From contig NZ_MRYA01000001.1 in assembly GCF_001921745.1 (NCBI RefSeq), positions 248,001 to 312,000 of the forward strand: a DNA stretch of 64,000 nucleotides, given 5' to 3'. Positions 1-7,982 of the stretch are shown piece by piece; position 1 is the first letter of the stretch, and each line of letters opens with the position of its first letter. A program made the translations under genes and the position numbers. The stretch is from Psychrobacter sp. Cmf 22.2. Lineage in GTDB: Bacteria > Pseudomonadota > Gammaproteobacteria > Pseudomonadales > Moraxellaceae. Under the pieces are notes generated by a model. It was not told the DNA's origin and searched no databases. It saw only the letters and a program-made list of their open reading frames with translations.

Positions 1-1445
1 TCAACAAAGCAGAACGTGGCACCGCTATTACTTTGCACTTAAAAGAAGAATATAGCGCAGGCGAAGACAACTATCTAGATCGCGGCAAAATCAAGCGTTT
101 GGTTAACAAATATTCAGACCATATCAGTTTGCCCATTCAGATGCGTAAAGAAGTCTGGCAAGAAGATGTCGCTGATGACAGTGACGATTCGGAAGAAAAT
201 AGCGCACCTAGTGGCGGTGAGATGGTACTTACCGATGAGTGGGAAACCATTAATAAAGCCAGTGCGCTATGGACTCGCTCGGCATCTGAGATTGAGGATG
301 ACGAATATGTCGATTTCTACAAAAACATCACTTATGACATGGATGCACCATTGACTTGGACGCACAACCGCGTTGAAGGCCGTGTGCAATATACGCAGCT
401 ACTGTATATTCCCAAAAAAGCGCCGATGGATCTGTATACTCGCGAGCAGCAGCATGGTCTCAAGCTTTACGTCAAACGCGTCTTTATTATGGATGATGCC
501 GAGCAGTTGTTACCGATGTATCTACGCTTTGTCAAAGGGGTTATCGATTCTGCAGACTTGCCACTGAACGTCAGCCGCGAATTATTACAAGAGTCGCGTG
601 ATGTAAAATCTATCCGTGATGGTAACGCACGCCGAGTTCTGACCATGCTAGCTGGTCTTGCTAATAGCGAGGATAGCGATAAACAAGAAAAATTCGCTCA
701 GTTCTATAGTGAGTTTGGCGATGTGATCAAAGAAGGTCTTGGCGAAGACATGGGCAACCAAGAACGTATTGCTAAGCTACTGCGTTATGCAACCAGTACG
801 AACGATAAGGTTGTAACCAGCTTTGAGGACTACAAGGCACGTATGAAAGATGGGCAAAAAGCCATCTATTATCTAACGGCTGACAATTTGGCTGCTGCAA
901 AAAACAGCCCACAACTTGAGCTATTTAAGAAAAAAGGCATCGAAGTTATTTTGATGACCAGCCGTGTGGATGAGTGGGCGATGAATTTCTTAACCCAATT
1001 TGATGAGACACCGCTACAGAACATCGCAAAAGGCGCGGTAGATTTAGGTGACTTGCAAGACGACGAAGAAAAAGCAGAAGCTGAAAAGGCACAAGAGACC
1101 ATGAAGCCAGTTGTCGATAAGTTAAAAACGACGCTTGGTGATCGAGCTAAAGATGTCAAAGTGTCAACGCGCCTAGTTGATAGCCCAGCTTGTTTGGTCG
1201 TAGGTGAAGGTGAGTTGTCACCACAAATGATACAAATGCTGCAGCAAATGGGACAGGAAGTACCAGAGAGTAAGCCTACACTTGAGGTGAACCCTGATCA
1301 TCCACTTATCCAAAAGCTTGAGAGTAGCGAGCAATTTGATGACCTTGCTCAAGTAATCTTTGATCAAGCGTTACTGGCAGACGGCGGTCAACTTGAAGAT
1401 CCAGCTGCCTATCTTAAACGCGTGAATGAGTTATTGATGAAATAA
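1..1445 (+). CDS. htpG: Molecular chaperone HtpG (Hsp90), 5'-truncated by window edge
   Basis: This is the C-terminal 480 residues or so of the bacterial Hsp90 chaperone, an ATP-dependent cytosolic dimer. The frame is open from the first bases of the window, so the N-terminal ATPase domain lies upstream. Visible are the middle-domain segment containing SRELLQES, the client-binding middle region, and the C-terminal dimerisation domain ending in VNELLMK. A short acidic Asp/Ser/Glu-rich insertion lies about 40-60 residues into the visible part, in the charged linker position of the family. A strong hairpin terminator follows directly, so the gene ends its transcription unit. Confidence 0.95.
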   Translation, partial: NKAERGTAITLHLKEEYSAGEDNYLDRGKIKRLVNKYSDHISLPIQMRKEVWQEDVADDSDDSEENSAPSGGEMVLTDEWETINKASALWTRSASEIEDDEYVDFYKNITYDMDAPLTWTHNRVEGRVQYTQLLYIPKKAPMDLYTREQQHGLKLYVKRVFIMDDAEQLLPMYLRFVKGVIDSADLPLNVSRELLQESRDVKSIRDGNARRVLTMLAGLANSEDSDKQEKFAQFYSEFGDVIKEGLGEDMGNQERIAKLLRYATSTNDKVVTSFEDYKARMKDGQKAIYYLTADNLAAAKNSPQLELFKKKGIEVILMTSRVDEWAMNFLTQFDETPLQNIAKGAVDLGDLQDDEEKAEAEKAQETMKPVVDKLKTTLGDRAKDVKVSTRLVDSPACLVVGEGELSPQMIQMLQQMGQEVPESKPTLEVNPDHPLIQKLESSEQFDDLAQVIFDQALLADGGQLEDPAAYLKRVNELLMK

Positions 1446-1462
1446 CGTCTGTTAATTGCATT

Positions 1463-1494
1463 AAAAAAGGTCTTGAATACAAGGCCTTTTTTTT
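1463..1494 (+). terminator. Rho-independent terminator of htpG
   Basis: A 13-bp stem (AAAAAAGGTCTTG with CAAGGCCTTTTTT, one G-T pair) has a 4-nt loop and ends in a run of eight T. It starts about 18 bases after the htpG stop codon. Confidence 0.85.
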
Positions 1495-1657
1495 GTTCAA
1501 TCTTTAGTCCAATACTTTATGAGGTATTTTACAAATTATACTTATAGTCTTAACTGACAATCCGTTACAATCGCGATAGATTAGCAAGATAAACTATGAG
1601 GTTATGTTATCAGTATGTTGATAACCATTTGTCTCGACTAGATAGAGGTCTAAGTAT

Positions 1658-3148
1658 TTGCCACTCTCTTCGCTAAAAACTGTTTCTCTTCAGCGCTTTT
1701 CACTCAACTTCGCTGCCAATATTATTGCTGCCCTTTGGATGCTGGTAGGGTCAACACGCGCGTTTTCTTGGGTAAAACCAACTTTTATACAATTTGTTTT
1801 ATTCGCCTCATTAGCTTTAGGCAGCAACGTCTTATTTTCTTGGTTGGCTGCTGAAACTGGTAGTGTCTTTAATGAACAAGGACTAGTCAGTTACTTAATT
1901 TGGCCCGCTATTATTTCTTTGGCCGGTATTGTTCTGGCGCGGCGTTCTGGTAATCATACGTTGGTGTTCGTACCAGTGGTGCTATGGTTGGTTGCTGATA
2001 CCTTATCTGCATTGTTGCAAAGTATGGTACAGGTTTTGGGCAGTCATGGATGGTTACCCAATTGGAGCTATTCTTTTTTACCGATATTGTTTTTAGTATT
2101 GTTCTTATGGCAAACATTAGCATTGTTATGGATATTTGCCCGAAGACTGCGTACCCCTTGGTGGGAGCGAATTATTATTTTATTGGGAGCAGTAGCATTA
2201 CTAACCATTTGGCAACGCAATGTCGCAGATCAACCTATCTTTAAGCAGATACCCATACAGCCTGTGTTAGAGGAAGCAGCACTGTATGAGCAACCACGTT
2301 TATTACAACAGGCATTGGCAAGTATTGATCCAAACGTACCAGGCCAGAATGACTGGTATTTTATGGGAGTTGCAGGATTTTCTGAGCAAAATGTTTTTCG
2401 CTCTGAGATCAATAAGGTGCGAGAATTGTTTGATGTACGTTTTGGCACTAGTGGTCATTCGTTGGCACTCATTAACAATACATATAGCTGGTTGGATGAG
2501 CCAATAGCGACTAAGACTAGTATCTTACAAGGGCTACAAAAAATTGGTCAGCGAATGGATGCTGATGAAGATGTGCTATTTATGGCGTTATCCTCACATG
2601 GTGACCAAGACTTTATCCATTTATCTAACCCACCACTTGATATGGACAATCTGGATGCCACATGGTTACGAGAGGCGCTTGACGCTTCGGGCATTCGCTG
2701 GCGTGTGATCGTAGTATCAGCTTGCTATTCTGGCTCATTTATTGATGAGTTAATTTCGCCAACGACTGTAGTGATAACGGCTTCAGCCGCTGATAAAATG
2801 TCGTTTGGCTGTACCAATACGGCAGAAATGACTTATTTTGGTCAAGCGTTTTTTGCAGAAAGCCTACGTGAAAACACCAGTTTTGCCGCAGCCTTTAAAG
2901 ATGCCAGTCTACGTGTCAGCGAGCGTGAAAACTTTATGGGCTTTGAGTCATCAGACCCGCAAATGGTGGTCGGTAGTTTGATGAAATCAGCCTTGCCAGC
3001 ATTTGAAAAAGTATTGTTTGATAAAGCGCGTGCCCCAGTAGAGCGTCTTACTAATAATACGGAAGCCAGCGACCCTATGCGTGACGTTACTACCAATAAT
3101 GATGCCATCAATGGTAACAAAAATATTGCTATGCCCAACGCAGAGTAA
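1658..3148 (+). CDS. Membrane-anchored C13 (legumain-like) cysteine peptidase
   Basis: This 496-residue protein has a hydrophobic N-terminal third (about residues 15-190) with five or six predicted membrane segments, followed by a soluble domain. The soluble domain carries the C13/caspase-clan dyad: His in LSSHGDQDF (about residue 314) and Cys in VSACYSGSF (about residue 356). That matches peptidase family C13, which includes legumain and GPI transamidase subunits. The start is TTG, preceded by GAGG at 9-nt spacing; no ATG start fits. The C-terminal tail of about 50 residues is Asn/Asp-rich and probably disordered. The substrate is unknown. The gene is monocistronic between the htpG terminator and fghA. 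Confidence 0.8.
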   Translation: MPLSSLKTVSLQRFSLNFAANIIAALWMLVGSTRAFSWVKPTFIQFVLFASLALGSNVLFSWLAAETGSVFNEQGLVSYLIWPAIISLAGIVLARRSGNHTLVFVPVVLWLVADTLSALLQSMVQVLGSHGWLPNWSYSFLPILFLVLFLWQTLALLWIFARRLRTPWWERIIILLGAVALLTIWQRNVADQPIFKQIPIQPVLEEAALYEQPRLLQQALASIDPNVPGQNDWYFMGVAGFSEQNVFRSEINKVRELFDVRFGTSGHSLALINNTYSWLDEPIATKTSILQGLQKIGQRMDADEDVLFMALSSHGDQDFIHLSNPPLDMDNLDATWLREALDASGIRWRVIVVSACYSGSFIDELISPTTVVITASAADKMSFGCTNTAEMTYFGQAFFAESLRENTSFAAAFKDASLRVSERENFMGFESSDPQMVVGSLMKSALPAFEKVLFDKARAPVERLTNNTEASDPMRDVTTNNDAINGNKNIAMPNAE

Positions 3149-3363
3149 TAAATAAGCGTCATTTGTTTGACTCATAGCATTGATCTACTACGCCAACCAT
3201 TATTAAAAGCTTGCGTGCTCGCGCTTTTGGTTTTGCTCACAATGACGTATCTTTCGTTTTACTTATCACTACGTCCATCATTTGTGAAAATGTTATCATT
3301 GTCTTATTGGTTGACGCAATAAAACATGGTTTATTTTAAGTTTAATAAAAAAGGATAGTCATC

Positions 3364-4254
3364 ATGAGTAATTCTTATAACAATAGCTTACCTGCCAACA
3401 CTCAGCTCACACAAAAAAGCGTGAACCGCTGCTTTGATGGCGAACAGCATTATTACAGTCATCAGTCTGCGACGACCAAAACGCCAATGACGTTTAGTAT
3501 CTACTTACCAGATGAAGCGCTGGCAGGAAAGGTCTGTCCTGCCATTTTGTATCTGTCGGGTTTGACTTGTAATGCTGACAATGTCACTCATAAAGCGCAT
3601 TTTCAACAAAGATGTAGCGAGCTTGGTATGATATTTATTGCGCCAGATACTTCTCCTAGAAGTAGTGAAGATATCGAAGTACCAAACGATGAGCGTTATT
3701 TTGTCGGTCAAGGCGCAAGCTATTATGTCGATGCAACTTGTGCACCATGGGCAGAAAACTTCAATATGCAAAGTTATATCGTCAATGAGTTATATGATTT
3801 GCTTCGTTCTGAGTTTCCTATTAGCAGTATCGGTGTTACAGGACACTCTATGGGTGGTCATGGCGCATTATTACTCGGTTTTAAATTCCCAAGTAAGTTT
3901 GTCAGTGTTTCAGCGCTATCCCCAGTAAGCGCGGCCAGTGAGTCAGCATGGGGAGAGGCCGCTTATACAGAATATTTCGGTGATGACAAAGCGCAGTGGA
4001 CGCAAGCAGACGCTGCTCAAACCATTAAAAGTGTCGGTCGCCAATATTCAAGCATCTTAGTTGATCAAGGGGGCGCTGATAACTTCTTAGCGGAAGGGCA
4101 GTTGCAAACATCCAAACTCCAACAAGCTTGTGAAGAAGTATCACAACCCCTGACGTTACGTTATCAAGCGGGACATGATCATAGCTATTACTTCATCCAA
4201 ACTGTGATCAATGACCACATTGACCATCACTGGCGTATGGCACAACTATGCTAG
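3364..4254 (+). CDS. fghA: S-formylglutathione hydrolase
   Basis: This 296-residue alpha/beta hydrolase (esterase D family) hydrolyses S-formylglutathione to formate and glutathione in formaldehyde detoxification. The nucleophile elbow is GHSMGG (Ser at about residue 162). The acid is the Asp in VDQGGADNF and the base is the His in AGHDHSYYF, all in family order. Length is close to the usual 280 residues. ATG is preceded by AAAAAGGA. The glutathione-dependent formaldehyde dehydrogenase (adhC) that is often adjacent is not in this window, so the pathway genes are split here. Confidence 0.93.
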   Translation: MSNSYNNSLPANTQLTQKSVNRCFDGEQHYYSHQSATTKTPMTFSIYLPDEALAGKVCPAILYLSGLTCNADNVTHKAHFQQRCSELGMIFIAPDTSPRSSEDIEVPNDERYFVGQGASYYVDATCAPWAENFNMQSYIVNELYDLLRSEFPISSIGVTGHSMGGHGALLLGFKFPSKFVSVSALSPVSAASESAWGEAAYTEYFGDDKAQWTQADAAQTIKSVGRQYSSILVDQGGADNFLAEGQLQTSKLQQACEEVSQPLTLRYQAGHDHSYYFIQTVINDHIDHHWRMAQLC

Positions 4255-4351
4255 TTCGTTTTTTTATCGCCTATTTATAAGTTTATGATTAATAATGATT
4301 TATAAAGTCATTTATATGACTGTATTGTAGAGAGACTGGTTGGTCGATAGT

Positions 4352-4393
4352 TTAACCAAGCGTTATTATTACTATAAAATGGCGCTTGGTTAA
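4352..4393. repeat. 11-bp inverted repeat upstream of the DUF2805 gene
   Basis: TTAACCAAGCG (4352-4362) and its exact complement CGCTTGGTTAA (4383-4393) are separated by 20 bases. The second arm lies about 30 bases before the next start codon. There is no T-run after it, so an operator or leader hairpin is as likely as a weak terminator for fghA. Confidence 0.5.
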
Positions 4394-4425
4394 CTAAATG
4401 CACAAAGCATATAAGGTAAAAATAC

Positions 4426-4884
4426 ATGGTATATCATCAAGCATTATGCGTAGATGAAAATTCAAATAAACAACCAAGAAATGAGCACTCATCGCTTGCA
4501 ACTATGCAAGCTGATATCAATAAAGCGTTACGATTAAAAAAACAGAGCAATGTTCAACCTCTAGATAAAGTCAATAAAGACGTTGTAAGCTCAGATCAGT
4601 TACAGTCGCAATCATTAAAGACAGCAAGTGATAAAGTATTGACCACCGTGCAGATATCACGTGTGATAGAGATGGCGTGGGAAGATAGAACACCCTTTGG
4701 CGCGATAGAGCACAGTTATGGGCTTAATGAAACGTATGTCATCAAATTGATGCGTCAACAATTAAAGCCTGCGTCTTTTCGCTTATGGCGACAACGTGTG
4801 ACTGGCCGCGCCACTAAGCATCAAATAAAACGATCTTTTGAAGTTGGCCGTGCTTATTGCAAAACTCAATACAAGCCGCGATAG
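4426..4884 (+). CDS. DUF2805 / TIGR03643 family protein
   Basis: The C-terminal half (about residues 70-152) matches the DUF2805 family by its pattern ISRVIEMAWEDRTPFGAI, then a YGLNE and KLMR segment, then FRLWRQRV and GRATKH. The family is small, basic and possibly helix-turn-helix-like, and its function is unknown to me. The 152-residue length exceeds the usual compact 80-90 residues because of a polar N-terminal extension that looks disordered. The downstream GCTTATCT/AGATAAGC hairpin may end the transcript before rpe. Confidence 0.75.
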   Translation: MVYHQALCVDENSNKQPRNEHSSLATMQADINKALRLKKQSNVQPLDKVNKDVVSSDQLQSQSLKTASDKVLTTVQISRVIEMAWEDRTPFGAIEHSYGLNETYVIKLMRQQLKPASFRLWRQRVTGRATKHQIKRSFEVGRAYCKTQYKPR

Positions 4885-4909
4885 TAGTTTTTAAGTAGTA
4901 AGTTTATAA

Positions 4910-4953
4910 GCTTATCTGGCATCAATAGTGTTGAGATAAGCGTACTTGTTTTT
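4910..4953 (+). terminator. Possible weak terminator between DUF2805 gene and rpe
   Basis: GCTTATCT (4910-4917) pairs with AGATAAGC (4934-4941) across a 16-nt loop. A T-rich stretch follows after a few bases. The long loop and imperfect T-tract make it doubtful. Confidence 0.35.
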
Positions 4954-4989
4954 ATCAATTTATCAAAAATTTAATTAGGTAGCTTAATT

Positions 4990-5682
4990 ATGATTAGTCC
5001 TTCTAACCAATATCTAATCGCCCCTTCTATCTTATCTGCTGACTTTGCACGCTTGGGCGAGGAGGTCGAGACGGTTTTAAAAGCGGGCGCTGACGTCATA
5101 CATTTTGATGTAATGGACAACCATTATGTGCCCAATCTAACTTTTGGTAGCATGATTTGTAAGGCGCTGCGTGATTATGGTATTGATGCGCCTATCGATG
5201 TCCATCTAATGGTCAGTCCAGTTGATGGTATGATTGAGCAATTCTTGGAAGCAGGTGCAAGTGTGATCACTTTTCATCCAGAAGCTAGTGCTCATGTAGA
5301 CCGCTCGTTGCAACTGATCAAAGATGGTGGCGCAAAATGTGGTTTGGTACTTAACCCAGCCACGCCATTGCATTATTTAGATTATGTCATGGACAAAGTC
5401 GACCAGGTATTATTAATGAGCGTAAATCCTGGATTTGGGGGGCAGTCGTTTATTGAGAGCACGTTAGATAAGGTTCGCGAGGTTCGTCAACGTATCGATG
5501 CGAGTGGTCGCGATATCCGGTTAGAAGTAGATGGCGGTATCAAAGCGAGCAATATTCGCGCGATCGCTGAGGCGGGTGCCGATATGTTTGTGGCGGGTTC
5601 TGCTATCTTTAATCAAGATGATTATGAAACTGCTATCACGGCCATGCGCCAAGAGCTAAACTTAGTAAATAGCGCGGATTAG
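4990..5682 (+). CDS. rpe: Ribulose-phosphate 3-epimerase
   Basis: This 230-residue TIM barrel interconverts ribulose-5-phosphate and xylulose-5-phosphate in the pentose phosphate pathway. Family motifs run in order: [13 protein letters not shown] at the N terminus, the metal-binding [16 protein letters not shown], then DVHLMV, then [12 protein letters not shown], and the phosphate-binding VDGGI and AGSAIF near the C terminus. The length is typical. The usual partner gph (phosphoglycolate phosphatase) is not next to it. Confidence 0.96.
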   Translation: MISPSNQYLIAPSILSADFARLGEEVETVLKAGADVIHFDVMDNHYVPNLTFGSMICKALRDYGIDAPIDVHLMVSPVDGMIEQFLEAGASVITFHPEASAHVDRSLQLIKDGGAKCGLVLNPATPLHYLDYVMDKVDQVLLMSVNPGFGGQSFIESTLDKVREVRQRIDASGRDIRLEVDGGIKASNIRAIAEAGADMFVAGSAIFNQDDYETAITAMRQELNLVNSAD

Positions 5683-5733
5683 CCATCATAGAGATACTGG
5701 CAACAATATTCTTACTTCATATAAGGATGCATT

Positions 5734-6084
5734 ATGAATAAGCCAACCTCACCAGTACAAAACGATAAGAGTTCATCTGATAAACAGCAAAAACGCAGTT
5801 TAGTACCCAAAGGAATCACCATCGGTTTAGCAGTATTTTCATTAATACTAAGCCTTGCTGGATATGGTTTTCGCTTAATGCTGGGAGAAGATGTCGGCAA
5901 TGTATTACGGCATGCTGCAATGGTAGTCCCGGCTTTTGTACTTGGTATTCCGTTACTTTTTTGGTTTGGTGCGCGTGTGTTTAACAAGGTTAATGGTACT
6001 AACATTGCAGGCTGGAATGCGATAAGTCTAGGCTATCTGACTTCCTGTATTGCAATGTTATGGTTGATGGGCACTTATAGCTAG
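5734..6084 (+). CDS. Small hypothetical membrane protein
   Basis: This 116-residue protein was not recognised. A polar, Lys/Ser-rich N terminus of about 28 residues precedes three hydrophobic segments: about residues 29-48, 58-80 and 92-114. It is most likely an inner-membrane protein with a cytoplasmic N terminus. The ATG follows ATAAGGATG, an adequate ribosome site. It lies 50 bases after rpe and could be cotranscribed with it. Confidence 0.7.
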   Translation: MNKPTSPVQNDKSSSDKQQKRSLVPKGITIGLAVFSLILSLAGYGFRLMLGEDVGNVLRHAAMVVPAFVLGIPLLFWFGARVFNKVNGTNIAGWNAISLGYLTSCIAMLWLMGTYS

Positions 6085-6151
6085 ATTTCACGTTATTTAT
6101 AAATTTTTTATCATGGTTAAGTCATGATTTTAGTCTTGACTGGAATTTTAT

Positions 6152-6463
6152 ATGCAAATTATGCCCACTCGTATTGCGAATATTATTTATCCAAAAGATT
6201 TACCCAACGTTTTATTCACTAGTCTTATCATTGCTTGTCTATTGCTAGGGTTGGCTTCACTGAATCATGGTACAGGGTTTCAAGGCTGGTTACATGTCTT
6301 TGAGAGTTGGCTATTGATGCTCATTATTATACCTACTGCTACAGCCACTGTTGCCTTGCCATTTAAATACCGTGATCCAGCGTTAGAGCTAAAGCTTATG
6401 TATTATCTTGGTATGTTTGTCGCTTTGCTCTTCACCTTAGCAAAGTTGCGTTACTGGCGTTAA
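6152..6463 (+). CDS. Small hypothetical membrane protein
   Basis: This 103-residue protein was not recognised. It has three hydrophobic stretches (about residues 20-37, 48-68 and 82-97) and ends in a basic KLRYWR tail. A second in-frame ATG lies three codons downstream and could be the true start. It sits 67 bases behind the previous small membrane protein, so the pair may be a unit. No functional motif is visible. Confidence 0.6.
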   Translation: MQIMPTRIANIIYPKDLPNVLFTSLIIACLLLGLASLNHGTGFQGWLHVFESWLLMLIIIPTATATVALPFKYRDPALELKLMYYLGMFVALLFTLAKLRYWR

Positions 6464-6636
6464 ACAATGGACTATTATGATCTTATTGATTACTTGTTCA
6501 TTGATAAGAGTTGCATGATTGCCCTTGAATTATAGTGTCAAAGCGTCCATTGTATGAGTATGATACATTTACTCATATTGTCCTGAGACGAAAAACTCTA
6601 TGCAACGATGAGACAGTATAATTGAGGACATATTAG

Positions 6637-6948
6637 ATGCCATACGATATTGATAATGAGATAGAAGTAGACAACGACAATCAAGATAAGTTTGCAGGAT
6701 TTGGTAAAGAAACGACTCTTGAATTGGTAGAAAGTGATGACGGCAGGTTGTTGTTACGTGATGCTGAACAAGACGAAACTCCATTAATGACCATCGATTT
6801 TTCGGATAAGCTCAAAGAGCTGCTAGGTAGTGATACTCAAGCGATCGGTCAACATATGATTCATGCTGCTATTCAGGTGATTATGCAAAAGCAGATGAGT
6901 CAATGGCATGCGCACGTATATGACAAAGAGCCCACGCATTATAGTTAA
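6637..6948 (+). CDS. Small acidic hypothetical protein
   Basis: This 103-residue soluble, acidic protein has no signal peptide or membrane segment. The N-terminal 45 residues are rich in Asp and Glu. The C-terminal half looks helical (an SDKLKELLGS segment, then IGQHMIHAAIQVIMQK). ATG is preceded by GAGGACAT, a good ribosome site. It is followed by a bidirectional terminator shared with rpmG. Function unknown. Confidence 0.65.
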   Translation: MPYDIDNEIEVDNDNQDKFAGFGKETTLELVESDDGRLLLRDAEQDETPLMTIDFSDKLKELLGSDTQAIGQHMIHAAIQVIMQKQMSQWHAHVYDKEPTHYS

Positions 6949-7000
6949 TGCGTTATGAGAAACTAAAGCAGTTTATTTATAAAAGTCTAAATTACTGACC

Positions 7001-7038
7001 ACAAAAAAGGGTTTATCAATTGATAAACCCTTTTTTGT
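7001..7038. terminator. Bidirectional terminator, 38-bp perfect palindrome
   Basis: Bases 7001-7018 and 7021-7038 are exact reverse complements, with A-rich and T-rich flanks on both sides. It lies between the convergent acidic-protein gene and rpmG and would stop transcription from either side. Confidence 0.9.
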
Positions 7039-7062
7039 TTTCAAATAATAAAGTAATCGTTA

Positions 7063-7218
7063 TTACTTGATTTTTGCTTCTTTAAAGATCACGTGCTGGC
7101 GTACTTTAGGATCAAACTTTTTGATCTCCATTTTGCCAGGCATTGTACGCTTGTTTTTGGTGGTAGTGTAGTAATAACCAGTACCAGCAGTCGATACCAA
7201 CTTAATTTTATCTCTCAT
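7063..7218 (-). CDS. rpmG: 50S ribosomal protein L33
   Basis: This 51-residue protein reads [14 protein letters not shown], then [19 protein letters not shown], then FDPKVRQHV, a typical proteobacterial L33. It lacks the CxxC zinc pairs of the zinc-binding L33 form, so it is the Cys-minus type. It lies 39 bases behind rpmB, the usual rpmB-rpmG operon, and is preceded by AAAGGAAAGC. A strong palindromic terminator follows the stop. Confidence 0.95.
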   Translation of the reverse strand: MRDKIKLVSTAGTGYYYTTTKNKRTMPGKMEIKKFDPKVRQHVIFKEAKIK

Positions 7219-7257
7219 GATAGCTTTCCTTTAAATGGTGGTCTACAAGCGCGTGGC

Positions 7258-7494
7258 TTAAACTTTTTGACCTTGTGCGCGTAGATCCGCTAACACTTTA
7301 TCAATACCAAGCTTGTCAATAATGCGCATACCTTTGGTAGATACACGTAGACGGACAAAACGGTTTTCAGATTCTACCCAAAAACGGTGATTTTGAAGGT
7401 TTGGTAGAAAGCGACGACGGGTTTTGTTGTTTGCATGCGAAACATTATTACCCACCATAGGGCGCTTTCCAGTCACTTGGCAAACTCTAGACAT
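7258..7494 (-). CDS. rpmB: 50S ribosomal protein L28
   Basis: This 78-residue large-subunit protein begins [20 protein letters not shown], followed by NNKTRRRF and the LRVSTKGMR segment conserved in L28. Length matches the family (77-78 residues). It is the first gene of the rpmB-rpmG operon. A sigma70-like promoter is visible about 190 bases upstream. Confidence 0.97.
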   Translation of the reverse strand: MSRVCQVTGKRPMVGNNVSHANNKTRRRFLPNLQNHRFWVESENRFVRLRVSTKGMRIIDKLGIDKVLADLRAQGQKV

Positions 7495-7682
7495 GGCGAA
7501 CTCCTAATCTATGAGGTATGAGATATTCTCATACCAGTCTGGGCAAGTTGCGCGTATTTGCGGCATGGACACAGCAAGCAGCAGCTTTGCACCAAACAAA
7601 ACTATATGAAGGTTGAGCTGGTTTTACTGTCATATAAAGGCAAATAACAGAGTGACCAATTCAGAAAATTTTAAAGCCGACA

Positions 7683-7711
7683 TTTATACCATAAAATCAG
7701 TGAATACTCAA
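7683..7711 (-). promoter_or_regulatory. Predicted sigma70 promoter for rpmB-rpmG
   Basis: On the minus strand TTGAGT (7706-7711) and TATAAA (7683-7688) are spaced 17 bases apart. The -10 box is preceded by TGG, giving an extended -10. It points at rpmB with a leader of roughly 180 bases. Confidence 0.5.
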
Positions 7712-7808
7712 ATTATTTTACGATAAACATCGTCTTATAGAAGCGTCATTATACCTTGAATTGACACTGCTATGTGATTGATTACTTAACTTATAGGTAT
7801 AATTTTTA

Positions 7809-7823
7809 GTTGTAAGTTACAAC
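7809..7823. repeat. Perfect 15-nt palindrome upstream of giant lipoprotein gene
   Basis: GTTGTAA-G-TTACAAC starts six bases after a consensus TATAAT (7798-7803). It would sit over the transcription start of a promoter reading toward the gene at 7983. The placement suggests an operator, but no matched -35 box at ideal spacing was found. Confidence 0.4.
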
Positions 7824-7982
7824 AAAAGTCAGTAAGGTTACCGTTATAATTTTAATACATTATATATATAGAGTAAACAGAATGTAACTTTATCTATTTT
7901 TATTATGCATTTATAGATTGGGTACGATTCTTGCTTGTATTTTTGAACATATCATAGCTGATTCGGATTCGGAGTCCAAAAC

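Larger units (their letters stand above)
7495..7982. other. Divergent intergenic region rpmB / giant lipoprotein gene
   Basis: This 488-base non-coding stretch is AT-rich in its right half. It holds the predicted rpmB promoter, a TATAAT hexamer at 7798-7803 on the plus strand, and a perfect palindrome just beyond it. No open frame with a ribosome site was seen in it. Confidence 0.6.
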
